Assembly (NCBI RefSeq): GCF_014905175.1
Contig: NC_057788.1
Coordinates: forward strand, 20,244,154-20,308,153
Reading direction: 5' to 3'
DNA length: 64,000 bases
DNA from: Aphidius gifuensis
Taxonomy: Eukaryota; Arthropoda; Insecta; Hymenoptera; Braconidae
Below the pieces are notes generated by a model. The model worked only from the letters and a program-made list of their open reading frames with translations, made no database searches and was not told the DNA's origin. The position numbers were made by a program, and so were the translations under genes. Shown here piece by piece: positions 1 to 11,073 of this stretch; position 1 is the first letter of the stretch, and each line of letters begins with the position of its first letter.

Positions 1-1560
1 TTTAAGACAGAAAAATAAATATATCTATGTAGAGATGAGAGATTAAAAACAATAATACATAATATATATGTATATGGTCTTATGACTTTGAAGTATCACA
101 AATTATTCACATATTAAATTCTTGCATATACCTTGATTTTACCTGATGCTTTTTTTTTTCTTTCATTCTTCAAATTATGTAATTATTATGATGAATATTT
201 TATAAGCCATATAAATAATGACAATGTGAATGTTAACGATAAGCCGTTTTTATTTATAAGCTAGGACTTATTTTTATATATATAGGACTTTATTTTAGAA
301 TTTTAATTTAAAATGAGATTAATTACTATTGTACAATTAGCACAATTCTCAAATAATATTTAAAAATGTAAAATATAAAAAAAAATGCAAACATCAAAAT
401 TTCTTTGAATGTTAATCAAACATTTTTAGTGTTCCGAAAGGAACATTTATATAACGCCGTTCCTAATTTTATGTGTTGTCATGTTATAACTTGACCTTAT
501 TTGGGTTTATTTTGCACTCATTTTTTATGTGTTTTTGTCTAACCTTTGTACATGCTTACTGATTTAGCTTTTATGAGACTTTGCAACCAAATGGTTGCCA
601 AATCTCTTAGTTTCAGGCTTCAGCCTTCTTAATATATTATTTTGTCATTTTTTTTACCAAACGTTTTGCAAGAAAAAAAAAAGTTTGATTCAGAATTTAA
701 TGAGTTTTTTTTGGTTTAAAAAAAAGAAAAAAAAAAAAAATTAAATACAAGTGTCCTTTTGGAACACCCAGGGTTCCGCACACTTGTATTTTGGTTTTTT
801 TTTTTTTTAATGGTTATAGGAAGTGCAAAATCAGTAATCCAGCTATGCAAAAAATAATGATAATATATAATTATTATTATATAAGCTATAATGATGCATG
901 ACAACTATAGTAATAATGCCATTAAGAGTATACAATTTTGCATATAGTTAATTATGCAGTGTTTGTTGAATTTTTTCTAAGGATATGAATTTATTCCAAG
1001 AAATAACACCTCATTGCAGCTGATAATTTTTTACGTGATAAAAACTTATAAACCTCAAGATAATTTTTAAAATTCGAATCGATTCAACGCAATTTATTAA
1101 GTAATTAAGTTCTTTAAAAAATAATAATAAACGAACAGGTTGAACGAAGTGTTTTTCAATAATAAAATTATTGTTAAAACTATAGTTTTATAAAGTTAAT
1201 TATTTGTCAATTTAGCGTAAGTATTATTTAAAAGAAGGAAGTAATTATTTATTTACATTTTTTTCCTGAAAAATATTATTGAATAAATATTACTTTGTAA
1301 TATTTTTGAATTATCATCTCCTCTCTTGCGTGTCACACATAAAAATATACACACATAAAAAGCATACATGAAGGACATATAAATGAGATAAAAAAATTAT
1401 TATTTTTTGAGCTATATAAAGAATATTTTTTCTTACCATGGTAAGTTTAAATTTTTTTAATACAATATCATAAAAAAATAAAAGTTTGAAAAACCGAGTT
1501 TTTGTTTATTAAAATATCTAAAAATTAATATTTACTTAATAATTTTTTTTATCTATTTAG
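1..1560. other. AT-rich spacer with one short palindrome
   Basis: I see no coding region here; the short open frames are homopolymer-driven. One compact inverted repeat is visible near 745-792: an AATACAAGTGT arm and its complement ACACTTGTATT enclose a GC-richer centre, and a related piece (GTTCCGAAAGGAACA) lies at about 431. This looks like the scar of a small MITE. A TATATAAAG string lies at 1413-1421 and a possible 5' splice site (ATG|GTAAGT) at 1440, but I could not connect either to a credible signal-peptide exon for the gene downstream. Confidence 0.5.
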
Positions 1561-2230
1561 GTAATTGGTAATCATGAACAATTTCATGAAGCAATAGTTA
1601 AGTGTAAACAAGAACTTAGTGTTGATAATGCAATGGTTGAAAATGCCGATAAAAATGATACTGATAATGAAGATCCTAAAATGAAGTGTTGGGGAGCATG
1701 CATGATGAAACAATTGGGAACAGTGAGTAAAAGTCGGCTGATAATTGTTTTTCTCAATCAATAAGTTTTTTTTTTAACTATAATGAATGTATTTATTCGA
1801 GATTTTATTTTAATTACAATATGATATGTTGTACTGTTCCTTGCCAAGTAAAGGATCGCATACTATAATTTTTTTTTTAACAGATGACAAGTAAAGGCGT
1901 AATCGTTAAAGAAAAAGCCATTGAAATGGTCCCAACAGATATGAAGAATCGTGAAAAACTCATTGATGCAATTGAAACTTGCTCTGGCGAATGTAAAATA
2001 AAAAAAAATAATTTATTATTATATTATTTTAAAAAAATATCCAATTGAATTATAATGATAATTTGAAATTTTATTTCAATAATTACAGATGGTGCTGATG
2101 AATGTGAAACTGTAAGAAAAGTGCGTTTCTGCATTTTGGCAAAAGTGGTAAGATAATAAAATTAATTATTTTTTAAAAATAAAATTATTATTATTCATTT
2201 TTTTTTCAGCCAATTTTCAAACATTTATGA
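1561..2230 (+). CDS. Odorant-binding protein (PBP/GOBP family), first exon not found
   Basis: Four coding exons can be read: 1561-1722, 1884-1992, 2089-2147 and 2210-2230 (stop TGA 2228-2230). All introns are GT-AG and the phases fit. The product is a small soluble protein with the six-cysteine signature of insect odorant-binding proteins: C1 in VKCKQEL, C2 and C3 in CWGAC (C-x3-C), C4 in ETCSGE, C5 and C6 in CETVRKVRFC (C-x8-C). The C2-x3-C3 and C5-x8-C6 spacings are diagnostic of classic OBPs, which carry hydrophobic ligands in sensillum lymph or other secretions. The C-terminus (PIFKHL) is short. The signal-peptide exon must end in phase 0 upstream of 1561, but I could not identify it, so the gene may be missing its start or use a distant first exon. 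No damage is visible in the part seen. An acidic stretch (DKNDTDNED) lies between C1 and C2. Confidence 0.85.
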
Positions 2231-2329
2231 AAACAAGATGATAACGAAAACAACCTGAAAAGTTAATTGAACTAATAAATAATAATGGTATATATAAAAA
2301 ATCTGTATACAGCTAACCACAAATTTCCG

Positions 2330-3070
2330 GTTTGCATTTCTGGTAAATTTCCGGAAATTTTCTGGAAATCGTTTCTGGAAATGTTTTCTAGAAAATTTCC
2401 GGAAATCGTTTCTGGAAATATTTACTAGAAATTTTCTAGAAAATTTCCGGAAATTGTTTCTCATTTTGATCAACCATTTGAATGAAAAACTTTTCTTGAA
2501 ATTTTCTAGAAAATTTCTGGAAATCATTTCCAGAAATATTTATTAGACATTTTTTAGAAAATTTCCAGAAATCATTTCCAGAAATGTTTATTAGATATTT
2601 TCTAGAAAATTTCCAGAAATCATTTCCAGAAATAATTATTAGATATTTTCTAGAAAATTTCCGGAAATCATTTCCGGAAATGTTTATTCGATATTTTCTA
2701 GAAAATTTCCGGAAATTGTTTCTCATTTTTATCAACTATTTTAATGTAAAACTTTTCTTGAAATTTTCTAGTAAATTTCTGAAAATCATTTCCAGAAATA
2801 TTTATTAGACATTTTTTAGAAAATTTCCAGAAATCATTTCCAGAAATGTTTATTAGATATTTTCTAGAAAATTTCCAGAAATCATTTCCAGAAATAATTA
2901 TTAGATATTTTCTAGAAAATTTCCGGAAATCATTTCCAGAAATGTTTATTCGATATTTTCTAGAAAATTTCCGGAAATTGTTTCTCATTTTTATCAACTA
3001 TTTTAATGGAAAACTTTTCTTGAAATTTTCTAGTAAATTTCTAGAAATCATTTCCAGAAATGTTTATTAA
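2330..3070 (+). repeat. Left arm: GGAAATTTTC-type short tandem repeats
   Basis: The arm is built from ~45-50 bp units rich in TTCTAGAAAATTTCC and GGAAATCATTTCC, each a small palindrome. A higher-order duplication of 262 bp is visible (blocks from about 2440 and about 2700 are near identical). The complementary version fills 7665-8270. Confidence 0.8.
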
Positions 3071-6000
3071 AAAAGCTACTGCTTTTTCTTGGACATTTGT
3101 ATTTTTAAAAAATGAATTTACATGTATGTTATTGATAAAATAAATGAAAATGTCCAAGGAAAAGCAGTAGCTAAGGAAAAGATAAGGCTAAATTAGGTTG
3201 CCGAAGTATTATGTTTTAAGGAAAAATGTTGCTTAAAAATATACTTTGTACCAATATCCTTTAGCTACATCTTTTCCTTAGCTACTGCTTTTCCTTAGAC
3301 ATTTTTCATTTATTTTATAAATAAAATACATGTGAATTTATTTTTTAAAAATACAAATGTCCAAGGAAAAGCAGTTGCTAAGGAAAAGATGTAGCTAAGG
3401 AATCAATGTGACTCGGGAATTATTTCCTTGAAACATAATTTTTTGGCAGCATTAATTCCTTAGCCACATTAATTGCTTAGCTACTGCTTTTCCTCGGACA
3501 TTTTTATTCATTTTATCGATAAAATACATGTTTATTTTTTTTTTCTTAAATGCAAATATCCATGGAAAAGCAGTAGCTAAGGAAAAGATGTAGCTAAGGA
3601 ATTAATGTGACTCGGGAATTATTTCCTTGAAACATAATTTTTTGGCAGCATTACTTCCTTAGCCACATTAATTCCTTAGCTACATCTTTTCCTTAGCTAC
3701 TGCTTTTCCTTGGACATTTTTTATTTATTTTATAAATAAAATACATGTAAATTTTTTTTTTAAAAATACAAATGTCCAAGGACAAGCAGAAAGCTGAAAG
3801 ATGCTAGTAAGAAATTAATGACTCATGAATTATGTGACTAAGTAATTTGACAGCTGTTAAAGACAGGAAATAATTCATTAGTCACATTATTCCTTAGTTA
3901 TTTTTTCCTTAGCTACTGCTTTTCCTTGGACATTTGTATTTAAAAAATAAATTTACATGTATTTTATTTATAAAATAAATGAAAAATGTCCAAGGAAAGC
4001 AGTAGTTGAAAGGAAAGAAGCTAAGGAATTAATGTGACTAATGAATTATTTCCTTGAAATATAATTCTTTGGCAACATTAATTCCTTAGTCACATTAATT
4101 CCTTAGCTACATTGATTCCTTAGCTACATCTTTTCCTTAGCTACTGCTTTTCCTTGGACATTTTTCATTTATTTTATAAATAAAATACATGTAAATTTAT
4201 TTTTTAAAAATACAAATGTCCAAGGAAAAGCAGTAGCTAAGGAAAAGATGTAGCTGAGGAATTAATGTGACTCGGGAATTATTCCCTTGAAACATAATTC
4301 TTTGGCAGCATTAATTCCTTAGCTACATCTTTTCCTTAGCTACTGCTTTTCCTTGGACATTTTTCATTTATTTTATAAATAAAATACATGTAAATTCATT
4401 TTTTAAAAATACAAATGTCCAAGGAAAAGCAGTAGCTAAGGAAAAGATGTAGCTGAGGAATTAATGTGACTCGGGAATTATTCCCTTGAAACATAATTTT
4501 TTGGCAGCATTAATTCCTTAGCCACATTAATTCCTTAGCTACATCTTTTCCTTAGGTACTGCTTTTCCTTGGACATTTTTCATTTATTTTATAAATAAAA
4601 TACATGTAAATTTATTTTTTAAAAATACAAATGTCCAAGGAAAAGCAGTAGCTAAGGAAAATATGTAGCTAAGGAATTAATGTGGCTAAAGAATTAATGC
4701 TGCCAAAGAATTATGTTTCATGAAATACTTATTGTTATTACTCTTTAGTTATCTTTTTCTTTCTTTTACTGCTTTTCCTTGGACATTTTTTATTTATTTT
4801 ATAAATAAAATACATGTAAATTTTTTTTTTAAAAATACAAATGTCCAAGGAAAAGCAGCAGCTAAGGAAAAGATGTAGCTAAGGAATTAATGTGACTAAG
4901 GAATTAATGTGACTAAGGAATTAATGTTGCCAAAGAATTATATTTCAAGGAAATAATTCATTAGTCACATTAATTCCTTAGCTACATCTTTTCCTTAGCT
5001 ACTGCTTTTCCTTGGACATTTGTATTTTAAAAAAATAAATTTACATGTATTTTATTTATAAAATAAATAAAAAATGTCCAAGGAAAAGCAGTAGCTAAGG
5101 AAAAGATGTAGCTAAGGAATTAATGTGACTAATGAATTATTTCCTTGAAACATAATTCTTTGGCAGCATTAATTCCTTAGCCAATATTATCTTTAGTTAC
5201 ATTTTCCTTAGCTACTGCTTTTCCTTAGACATTTTTTATTTATTTTATAAATAAAATACATGTAAATTTATTTTTTAAAATACAAATGTCCAGGGGCAGC
5301 TAAGAGATGATGCTGAGGAATTAATGTGACTCGGGAAATATTCCCTTGAAACATAATTTTTTGGCAGCATTAATTCCTTAGCCACATGAATTCCTTAGCT
5401 ACATCTTTTCCTTAGGTACTGCTTTTCCTTGGACATTTTTCATTTATTTTATAAATAAAATACATGTAAATTTATTTTTCAAAACACAAATGTCCAAGGA
5501 AAAGCAGTAGCTAAGGAAAAGATGTAGTTGTTAATATGGCTAAAAATTAATGCTGCCAAAGCATTATGTTTCAAGGAACTAATTCTCTAGTCACATTAAT
5601 TCCTTAGCTACATCTTTTCCTTAGCTACTGCTTTTCCTTGGACATTTTTTATTTATTTTATAAATAAAATACATGTAAATTTTTTTTTAAAAATACAAAT
5701 GTCCAAGGAAAAGCAGTAGCTAAGGAAAAGATGTAGCTATGAATTATGTGACTAATGAATTATGTGACTAAGGAATATGTTGTTAAAGAATTATATTTCA
5801 AAGAAATAATTCATTAGTCACATTACTCTCTTAGCTTTTCTCTTAGCTACTGCTTCCCTTGGACATTTGTATTTTAAAAATAAATTTACATGTATTTTAT
5901 TTATAAAATAAATAAAAATGTCCAAGGAAAAGCAGTAGCTATGAAAAGATGTAGCTAGGAATTAATGTGACTAATGAATTATTTCCTTGAAACATAATTC

Positions 6001-7660
6001 TTGGCAGCATATTTAGCCATTATTATTAGTTGCTACATTTTTTCTTAGCTACTGCTTTTCCTTGGACATTTTTCATTTATTTTATAAATAAAATACATGT
6101 AAATTTATTTTTTAAAAATACAAATGTCCAAGGAAAAGCAGTAGCTAAGGAAAAGATGTAGCTAAGGAATTAATGTGACTCGGGAATTATTTCCTTGAAA
6201 CATAATTCTTTGGCAGCATTAATTCCTTAGCCACATTAATTCCTTAGCTACTGCTTTTCCTTGGACATTTTTCATTTATTTTATAAATAAAATACATGTA
6301 AATTTATTTTTTAAAAATACAAATGTCCAAGGAAAAGCAGTAGCTAAGGAAAAGATGTAGCTGAGGAATTAATGTGACTCGGGAATTATTCCCTTGAAAC
6401 ATAATTTTTTGGCAGCATTAATTCCTTAGCCACATTAATTCCTTAGCTACATCTTTTCCTTAGGTACTGCTTTTCCTTGGACATTTTTCATTTATTTTAT
6501 AAATAAAATACATGTAAATTTATTTTTCAAAAATACAAATGTCCAAGGAAAAGCAGTAGCTAAGGAAAAGATGTAGCTAAGGAATTAATGTGACTCGGGA
6601 ATTATTTCCTTAAAACATAATTCTTTGGCAGCATTAATTCTTTAGCCACATTAATTCCTTAGCCACATTAATTCCTTAGCTACATCTTTTCCTCAGCTAC
6701 TGCTTTTCCTTAGACATTTTTCATTTATTATATAAATAAAATACATGTAAATTTATTTTTTAAAAATACAAATGTCCAAGGAAAAGCAGTAGCTAAGGAA
6801 AAGATGTAGCTAAGGAATTATGGTTGCCAAAGAATTATGTTACAAGGAAATAATGTTGCTTAAAATATAATTCTTCGGCAACTATAATTCCTTAGCTACA
6901 TCTTTTCCTTAGCTACTGCTTTTCCATGGATATTTGCATTTAAGAAAAAAAAAATAAACATGTATTTTATCGATAAAATGAATAAAAATGTCCGAGGAAA
7001 AGCAGTAGCTAAGGAAAAGATGTAGCTAAGGAATTAAGGTTGCCGAAGTATTATGTTTTAAGGAAAAAATGTTGCTTAAAATATAATTCTTTGGCAACCA
7101 TAATTCCTTAGCTACATCTTTTCCTTAGCTACTGCTTTTCCTTGGACATTTTTTATTTATTTTATAAATAAAATACATGTCAATTTATTTTTTAAAAATA
7201 CAAATGTCCAAGGAAAAGCAGTAGCTGAGGAAAAAATGTAGCTAAGAAAAAGATTTAGCTAAGGAATTAATGTGACTAAGGAATTATTTCCTTGAAATAT
7301 AATTTTTTGGCAACATTAATTCCTTAGCTACTGCTTTTCCTTGGACATTTTTAATTTATTTTATAAATAAAATTCATGTAAATTTATTTTTTAAAAATAC
7401 ATGTAAATTTATTTTTTAAAAATACAAATGTCCAAGGAAAAGCAGTAGCTAAGGAAAAGATGTAGCTAAGGAATTAATGTGACTCGGGAATTATTTCCTT
7501 GAAACATAATTCTTTGGCAGCATTAATTCCTTAGCTACATTAATTCCTTAGCTACATCTTTTCCTTAGCTACTGCTTTTCCTTGGACATTTTTCATTCAT
7601 TTTATAAATAAAATACATGTAAATTCATTTTTTAAAAATACAAATGTCCAAGAAAAAGCA
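3071..7660. repeat. Core array: ~22 copies of a ~200-235 bp palindromic unit
   Basis: The string CTACTGCTTTTCCTTGGACA recurs about every 200-235 bp (for example near 3284, 3698, 4146, 4342, 4559, 5004, 5626, 6054, 6249, 6467, 6921, 7134 and 7573). Each unit reads outward into its own reverse complement (AATGTCCAAGGAAAAGCAGTAGC), so every unit can form a ~90-bp hairpin centred on ATAAATAAAATACATG. A second motif pair, CTAAGGAATTAATGTGAC and its complement, lies between hairpins. No reading frame is supported. Confidence 0.85.
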
Positions 7661-8280
7661 GTAGCTTTTCTAATAAACATTTCTGGAATTGATTTCCAGA
7701 AATTTACTAGAAAAATCCAAGAAAAGTTTTCCACTAAAATAGTTGATAAAAATGAGAAACAATTTCCTGAAATTTTCTAGAAAATATCGAATAAACATTT
7801 CTGGAAATGATTTCCGGAAATTTTCTAGAAAATATCTAATAATTATTTCTGGAAATGATTTCTGGAAATTTTCTAGAAAATATCTAATAAACATTTCTGG
7901 AAATGATTTCTGGAAATTTTCTAAAAAATATCTAATAAACATTTCTGGAAATGATTTCCAGAAATTTACTAGAAAATTCCAAGAAAAGTTTTTCATTAAA
8001 ATAGTTGATAAAAATAAGAAACAATTTCCGGAAATTTTCTATAAAATATCTCATAAACATTTCTGGAAATGATTTCCGGAAATTTTCTAGAAATTTTCTA
8101 ATAAACATTTCTGGAAATGATTTCCGGAAATTTTCTAAAAAATTTCTAATAAATATATCGAGAAAGGCTTCTTTCAAATCTAGTAATGATTTCCAGAAAA
8201 TTTCCGGAAATTTTCTAGTTCATATTACTGGAAACCATTTCCGGAAAATTTCTGGAAAATTACGAGAAACTGGTTAGCTG
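7661..8280 (-). repeat. Right arm: inverted copy of the left arm
   Basis: This stretch is the reverse complement of the 2330-3070 arm, with the same TTTCTAGAAAATATC and GGAAATGATTTCC units. It is about 120 bp shorter than the left arm. Confidence 0.8.
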
Positions 8281-9290
8281 GGTATTTTAAAAATCTTATG
8301 TTAAATTAAATTTTATTCGACAAATATTAAAAAAAAGTTTTAACGTATCCACGTACTAAATTTTTATTAAAAATACGTATACGTATTTAAGGGATTACCA
8401 CCGCATATCTAGAGACCTCTTGCGTATGAAATTTAGAAACATAATATTTCTATGAGTGCGAACGAGATAAAAAAGAAGGAGAAAATCTTGTTTCTCACTT
8501 CAACTTGAGTATTTAGACAAAGACAAAAATTTATTTTTATTTATTGTAAAATAAAAAGGTCTCAAAGCCCTATTAATTTTTATATCAAAACTTTCCTTAT
8601 TATTTCCTCTATCTATCTGTAGTTTTTGAAAAAGCTATCTGCGTTTTCCATAAAATGGCTAACCAGGTTTCTAAAAACTAAACCAGACTCTCCATAAGAA
8701 CCTATGTATAACCTTCAAAAAAGTAGCCTACTTTAGTAATTAATTACTAAGTAATTAGCTACAAGAAAATTATCAAAAAATTTGAGCGTATGTATTATTA
8801 TTTCATTAATCTGCTCAAAAAATTTCAAGGCTCTATCTGCGTTTTTGATTGGTGGTGGTAATCCCTTAATGTTGTTTTTTTTCATGTTATTAAATAAATA
8901 TATGAATAATATTAATCATAACAAGAAAAAAAATCAGTTTTTTTTACAAAAAGAATTGTTAAGTATTCGAAATCGTCACTAATTGTAATTATACTAATGA
9001 GACTGTCGGAGAAATTTTATCGAACTTTTCTTCACCCGAGTCATTTTCGAAAAAGCGACCGAAAAAATTTTCCTAAAATTTCTTTATTGATTGAAATTTT
9101 ATTTCTGTTCCAAATTACACAGATAAGAGTCAATTAACACTATATCAGCATATTGAATATTTAATTATCATTATTTTCACCTTGATATAGTTTTTTTATA
9201 TCTTTATTTTTATTACTGACAAGAAATAGTAAATAAAATTTTTGTGAATCATATCACAAATATTTTTTATGTTTATATTTACTTCCTTTA
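8281..9290. other. Non-coding spacer
   Basis: AT-rich sequence with no supported gene. A GTATACGTATT-type palindrome occurs near 8375. About 9000-9090 reads like a decayed piece of the CGGAGAAATTTT-type MITE family seen elsewhere in the window. Confidence 0.4.
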
Positions 9291-9299
9291 GTTTGTCTT

Positions 9300-9795
9300 T
9301 TCAGACATAGAATGCAAATTGAAATTATATGTTGATGTCAGTTTTTGTAATTTTTTTACGATGTCAAATGCACCAGGCTCGATTATTTTCAAGCTTGTCT
9401 TGTGATTGTTAATTTCCTCAGGTTTGTCAAACACTCAAATGATTTTAATGATATTGATTTTATAATTCCTCCTGAATACAGAAGCTTTTCTATTTGAATT
9501 TCATTATTGGATGAGTCACATATACCAATAGTATGATTATCCACCAATTTCAAACTTTTTAACCGTGGCAAATTTTTTAACACTTAGCCAATTTTCACCG
9601 ATTGTTCATTGAATTTTATTTTAAGATGTTGCAAATTAGATAAATTTTGAATACTATTCAATTCCAACTGAACTGGACCTGAAGTTATTTCTAATCTTTC
9701 GAGTCCTTTCAAAGTAACAGCAAATGGCTCGATTATTATGTTTGCATTTGCGATAAATGAAGCATGAGAACTTTTAAGTATTTTCCTTTTTGAAA
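9300..9795 (-). pseudogene. Decayed fragment of the secreted LRR gene family
   Basis: Read on the minus strand from about 9795, the translation follows the first part of the LRR proteins at 41.4 and 59.7 kb: ANANIIIEPFAVTLKGLERLEI aligns with the segment holding HIEPLAFSNLQSLENLEI, and IGICDSSNNEIQIEKLLYSG aligns with the ICD/ICEN segment. An in-frame TAA (complement of 9584-9586) splits it, and a frameshift near 9390 (…LTITRQ then TSLKIIEPGAFDIV) is needed to keep the match. It is therefore a dead, partial copy in the opposite orientation and over 30 kb from the intact genes. No signal peptide or C-terminal modules remain. Confidence 0.8.
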
Positions 9796-10132
9796 ATCAC
9801 TTTCAAACTTGATGAATGCACGATTACGTGACAGTAAATTTGTATACTGTTTTTATTTATTTTTTTACACCTTTTGTTTGTATATAAATAAATAATGTTT
9901 TTTGTGTCAAATGAAACCCCTTAGCTTCTATAAATATTTTATATTTATACTTTTGTAATACGTGGAGCTGATCTTTCAATAACTCTACTGAAACAATGTC
10001 ATATTGTCCATGGCTTCAAGTCTATTTATATTTTCTCTTATTGCTTTATATTTCTCTCTAAAATTTTTACATGATTATATATAAATAATATAGTGTATGG
10101 TTAATTTTTATGTTGTTGTTTTTTATTCAACA
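9796..10132. other. Non-coding spacer
   Basis: AT-rich sequence with no feature I can support. It ends in a pyrimidine tract and acceptor (CAACAG) that serves the RUN-domain fragment. Confidence 0.4.
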
Positions 10133-10133
10133 G

Positions 10134-10612
10134 ATTTATGCACAAAGTTTGCATGGATCAGTTGTTCTGGATGGTGATTCATGGCTTGTTTATTGGCTTG
10201 ATCGTGCACTAAGACATGGTTTACGTGTTGAACGTCATGGATATTGGGGAACAGTACGTGAATTAAGTCATTAAGATACTATTGTTGTTATTCATGCATT
10301 ACAAAGTGTACTAACATCAATTGGAAAAGGTATAATTTATTATTAATTAAATTAAAAAAATAAGTATTAATTAATTTTTATTATTTTCGTTTGATATATT
10401 CAGGTCGAGCTTGGCTTTATCATACACTGAGTGAGGGTAGCTTTGAAAGTTACTTGGCTTGTTTCTTGAGGGATTTTATAACTTTAGAAAAACAGTATTT
10501 TCCTCATGCACTTGTTCATGATGCTGACAAAACTCATCAGCTAATTAATCTGCTAGCTGGTCTAGAAAATGTCTCATTTACACTTCAATTGGTATGTTTT
10601 TTAAGAAAATAA
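10134..10612 (+). pseudogene. RUN-domain gene fragment with in-frame stop
   Basis: Two exons (10134-10329 and 10404-10591) are joined across a short GT-AG intron with consistent phase (K-G|R-A-W). The text includes SWLVYWLDRALRHGL and, after the intron, GRAWLYHTLSEGSFESYLACFL, then LINLLAGLENVSFTLQL. This is the helical pattern of RUN domains, which bind small GTPases in membrane-traffic proteins such as the DENND5, RUNDC and RUFY families; I cannot tell which. An in-frame TAA at 10272-10274 (ELSH*DTIVVI) breaks exon 1, and no flanking exons are visible, so this is a duplicated or captured piece that kept its intron. Alternatively it is a live gene with a sequencing error, which is less likely in this setting of decayed fragments. 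Confidence 0.6.
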
Positions 10613-10887
10613 AAATTCATTATCATTTTTGTTATTTAATAATTTTTAAACAGACATTTCAAGTGTCACAATTGACATGAACTTTATGATAAGAACTAGG
10701 CAATTAATTTTTTTATCATTATTAAGCAATATTAAATTAAATTGATATACTATATAATTTTTATAAAAAGCAGCTAATGGTGCACACTCAATAATTTTTA
10801 CCCTACAAAACCATTTCATACACATAAACCTACGATATAAAACCAGAGAAAAGAATAAACAGCTAGCATAATATTCAAGATTGCTTT

Positions 10888-11073
10888 GTGCAAAACAAAA
10901 CAGGCTCATTAAATTTGATTGGTAAAAAAAATGGCAAACATTTAGTTGATATATATTTTAAATCTTTAAATTCACGAAAAAAAAAAATACCAAAAATCAC
11001 ATACTCAAATCGACAACAAGAGCTTGAAAAATTTCTTCAAATAGAATATAAAAAGAAACTTGAAAAAAGATCT
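10888..11073 (+). other. Unassigned open frame, lysine-rich, possible exon remnant
   Basis: An open frame runs into the repeat element that begins at 11074. It reads GSLNLIGKKNGKHLVDIYF and then a lysine-rich segment ending KKKLEKRS. Composition is more protein-like than the surroundings, but I recognise no family and see no start or splice sites that fix it. The 10612-10887 stretch before it holds nothing I can support. Confidence 0.2.

Larger units (their letters stand above)
2310..8280. mobile_element. ~6 kb foldback element composed of satellite repeats
   Basis: The element begins with CAGCTAACCA (2310-2319) and ends with its exact complement TGGTTAGCTG (8271-8280). The left arm (2310 to about 3070) and the right arm (about 7660-8280) are reverse complements of each other over much of their length. 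The core between them is a tandem array. Flanks read GTATA on the left and (G)GTATT on the right, so an imperfect 4-5 bp target duplication is possible but unproven. The organisation (long, internally repetitive inverted arms) is that of foldback DNA transposons such as Drosophila FB or Galileo; the family is not recognised. There is no transposase reading frame: the open frames in the arms are repeats of the satellite itself. Confidence 0.75.

Noticed and set aside
3071..7660. Possible CRISPR-like or regulatory array
   Set aside because: Units are contiguous tandem palindromes without unique spacers, in a eukaryotic genome; satellite/foldback DNA explains them.
2225..8277. Open frames of 74-109 codons rich in RKFSRK and YFLENF repeats
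   Set aside because: They are readings of a short tandem satellite in several frames and both strands; there is no start context or conserved domain.
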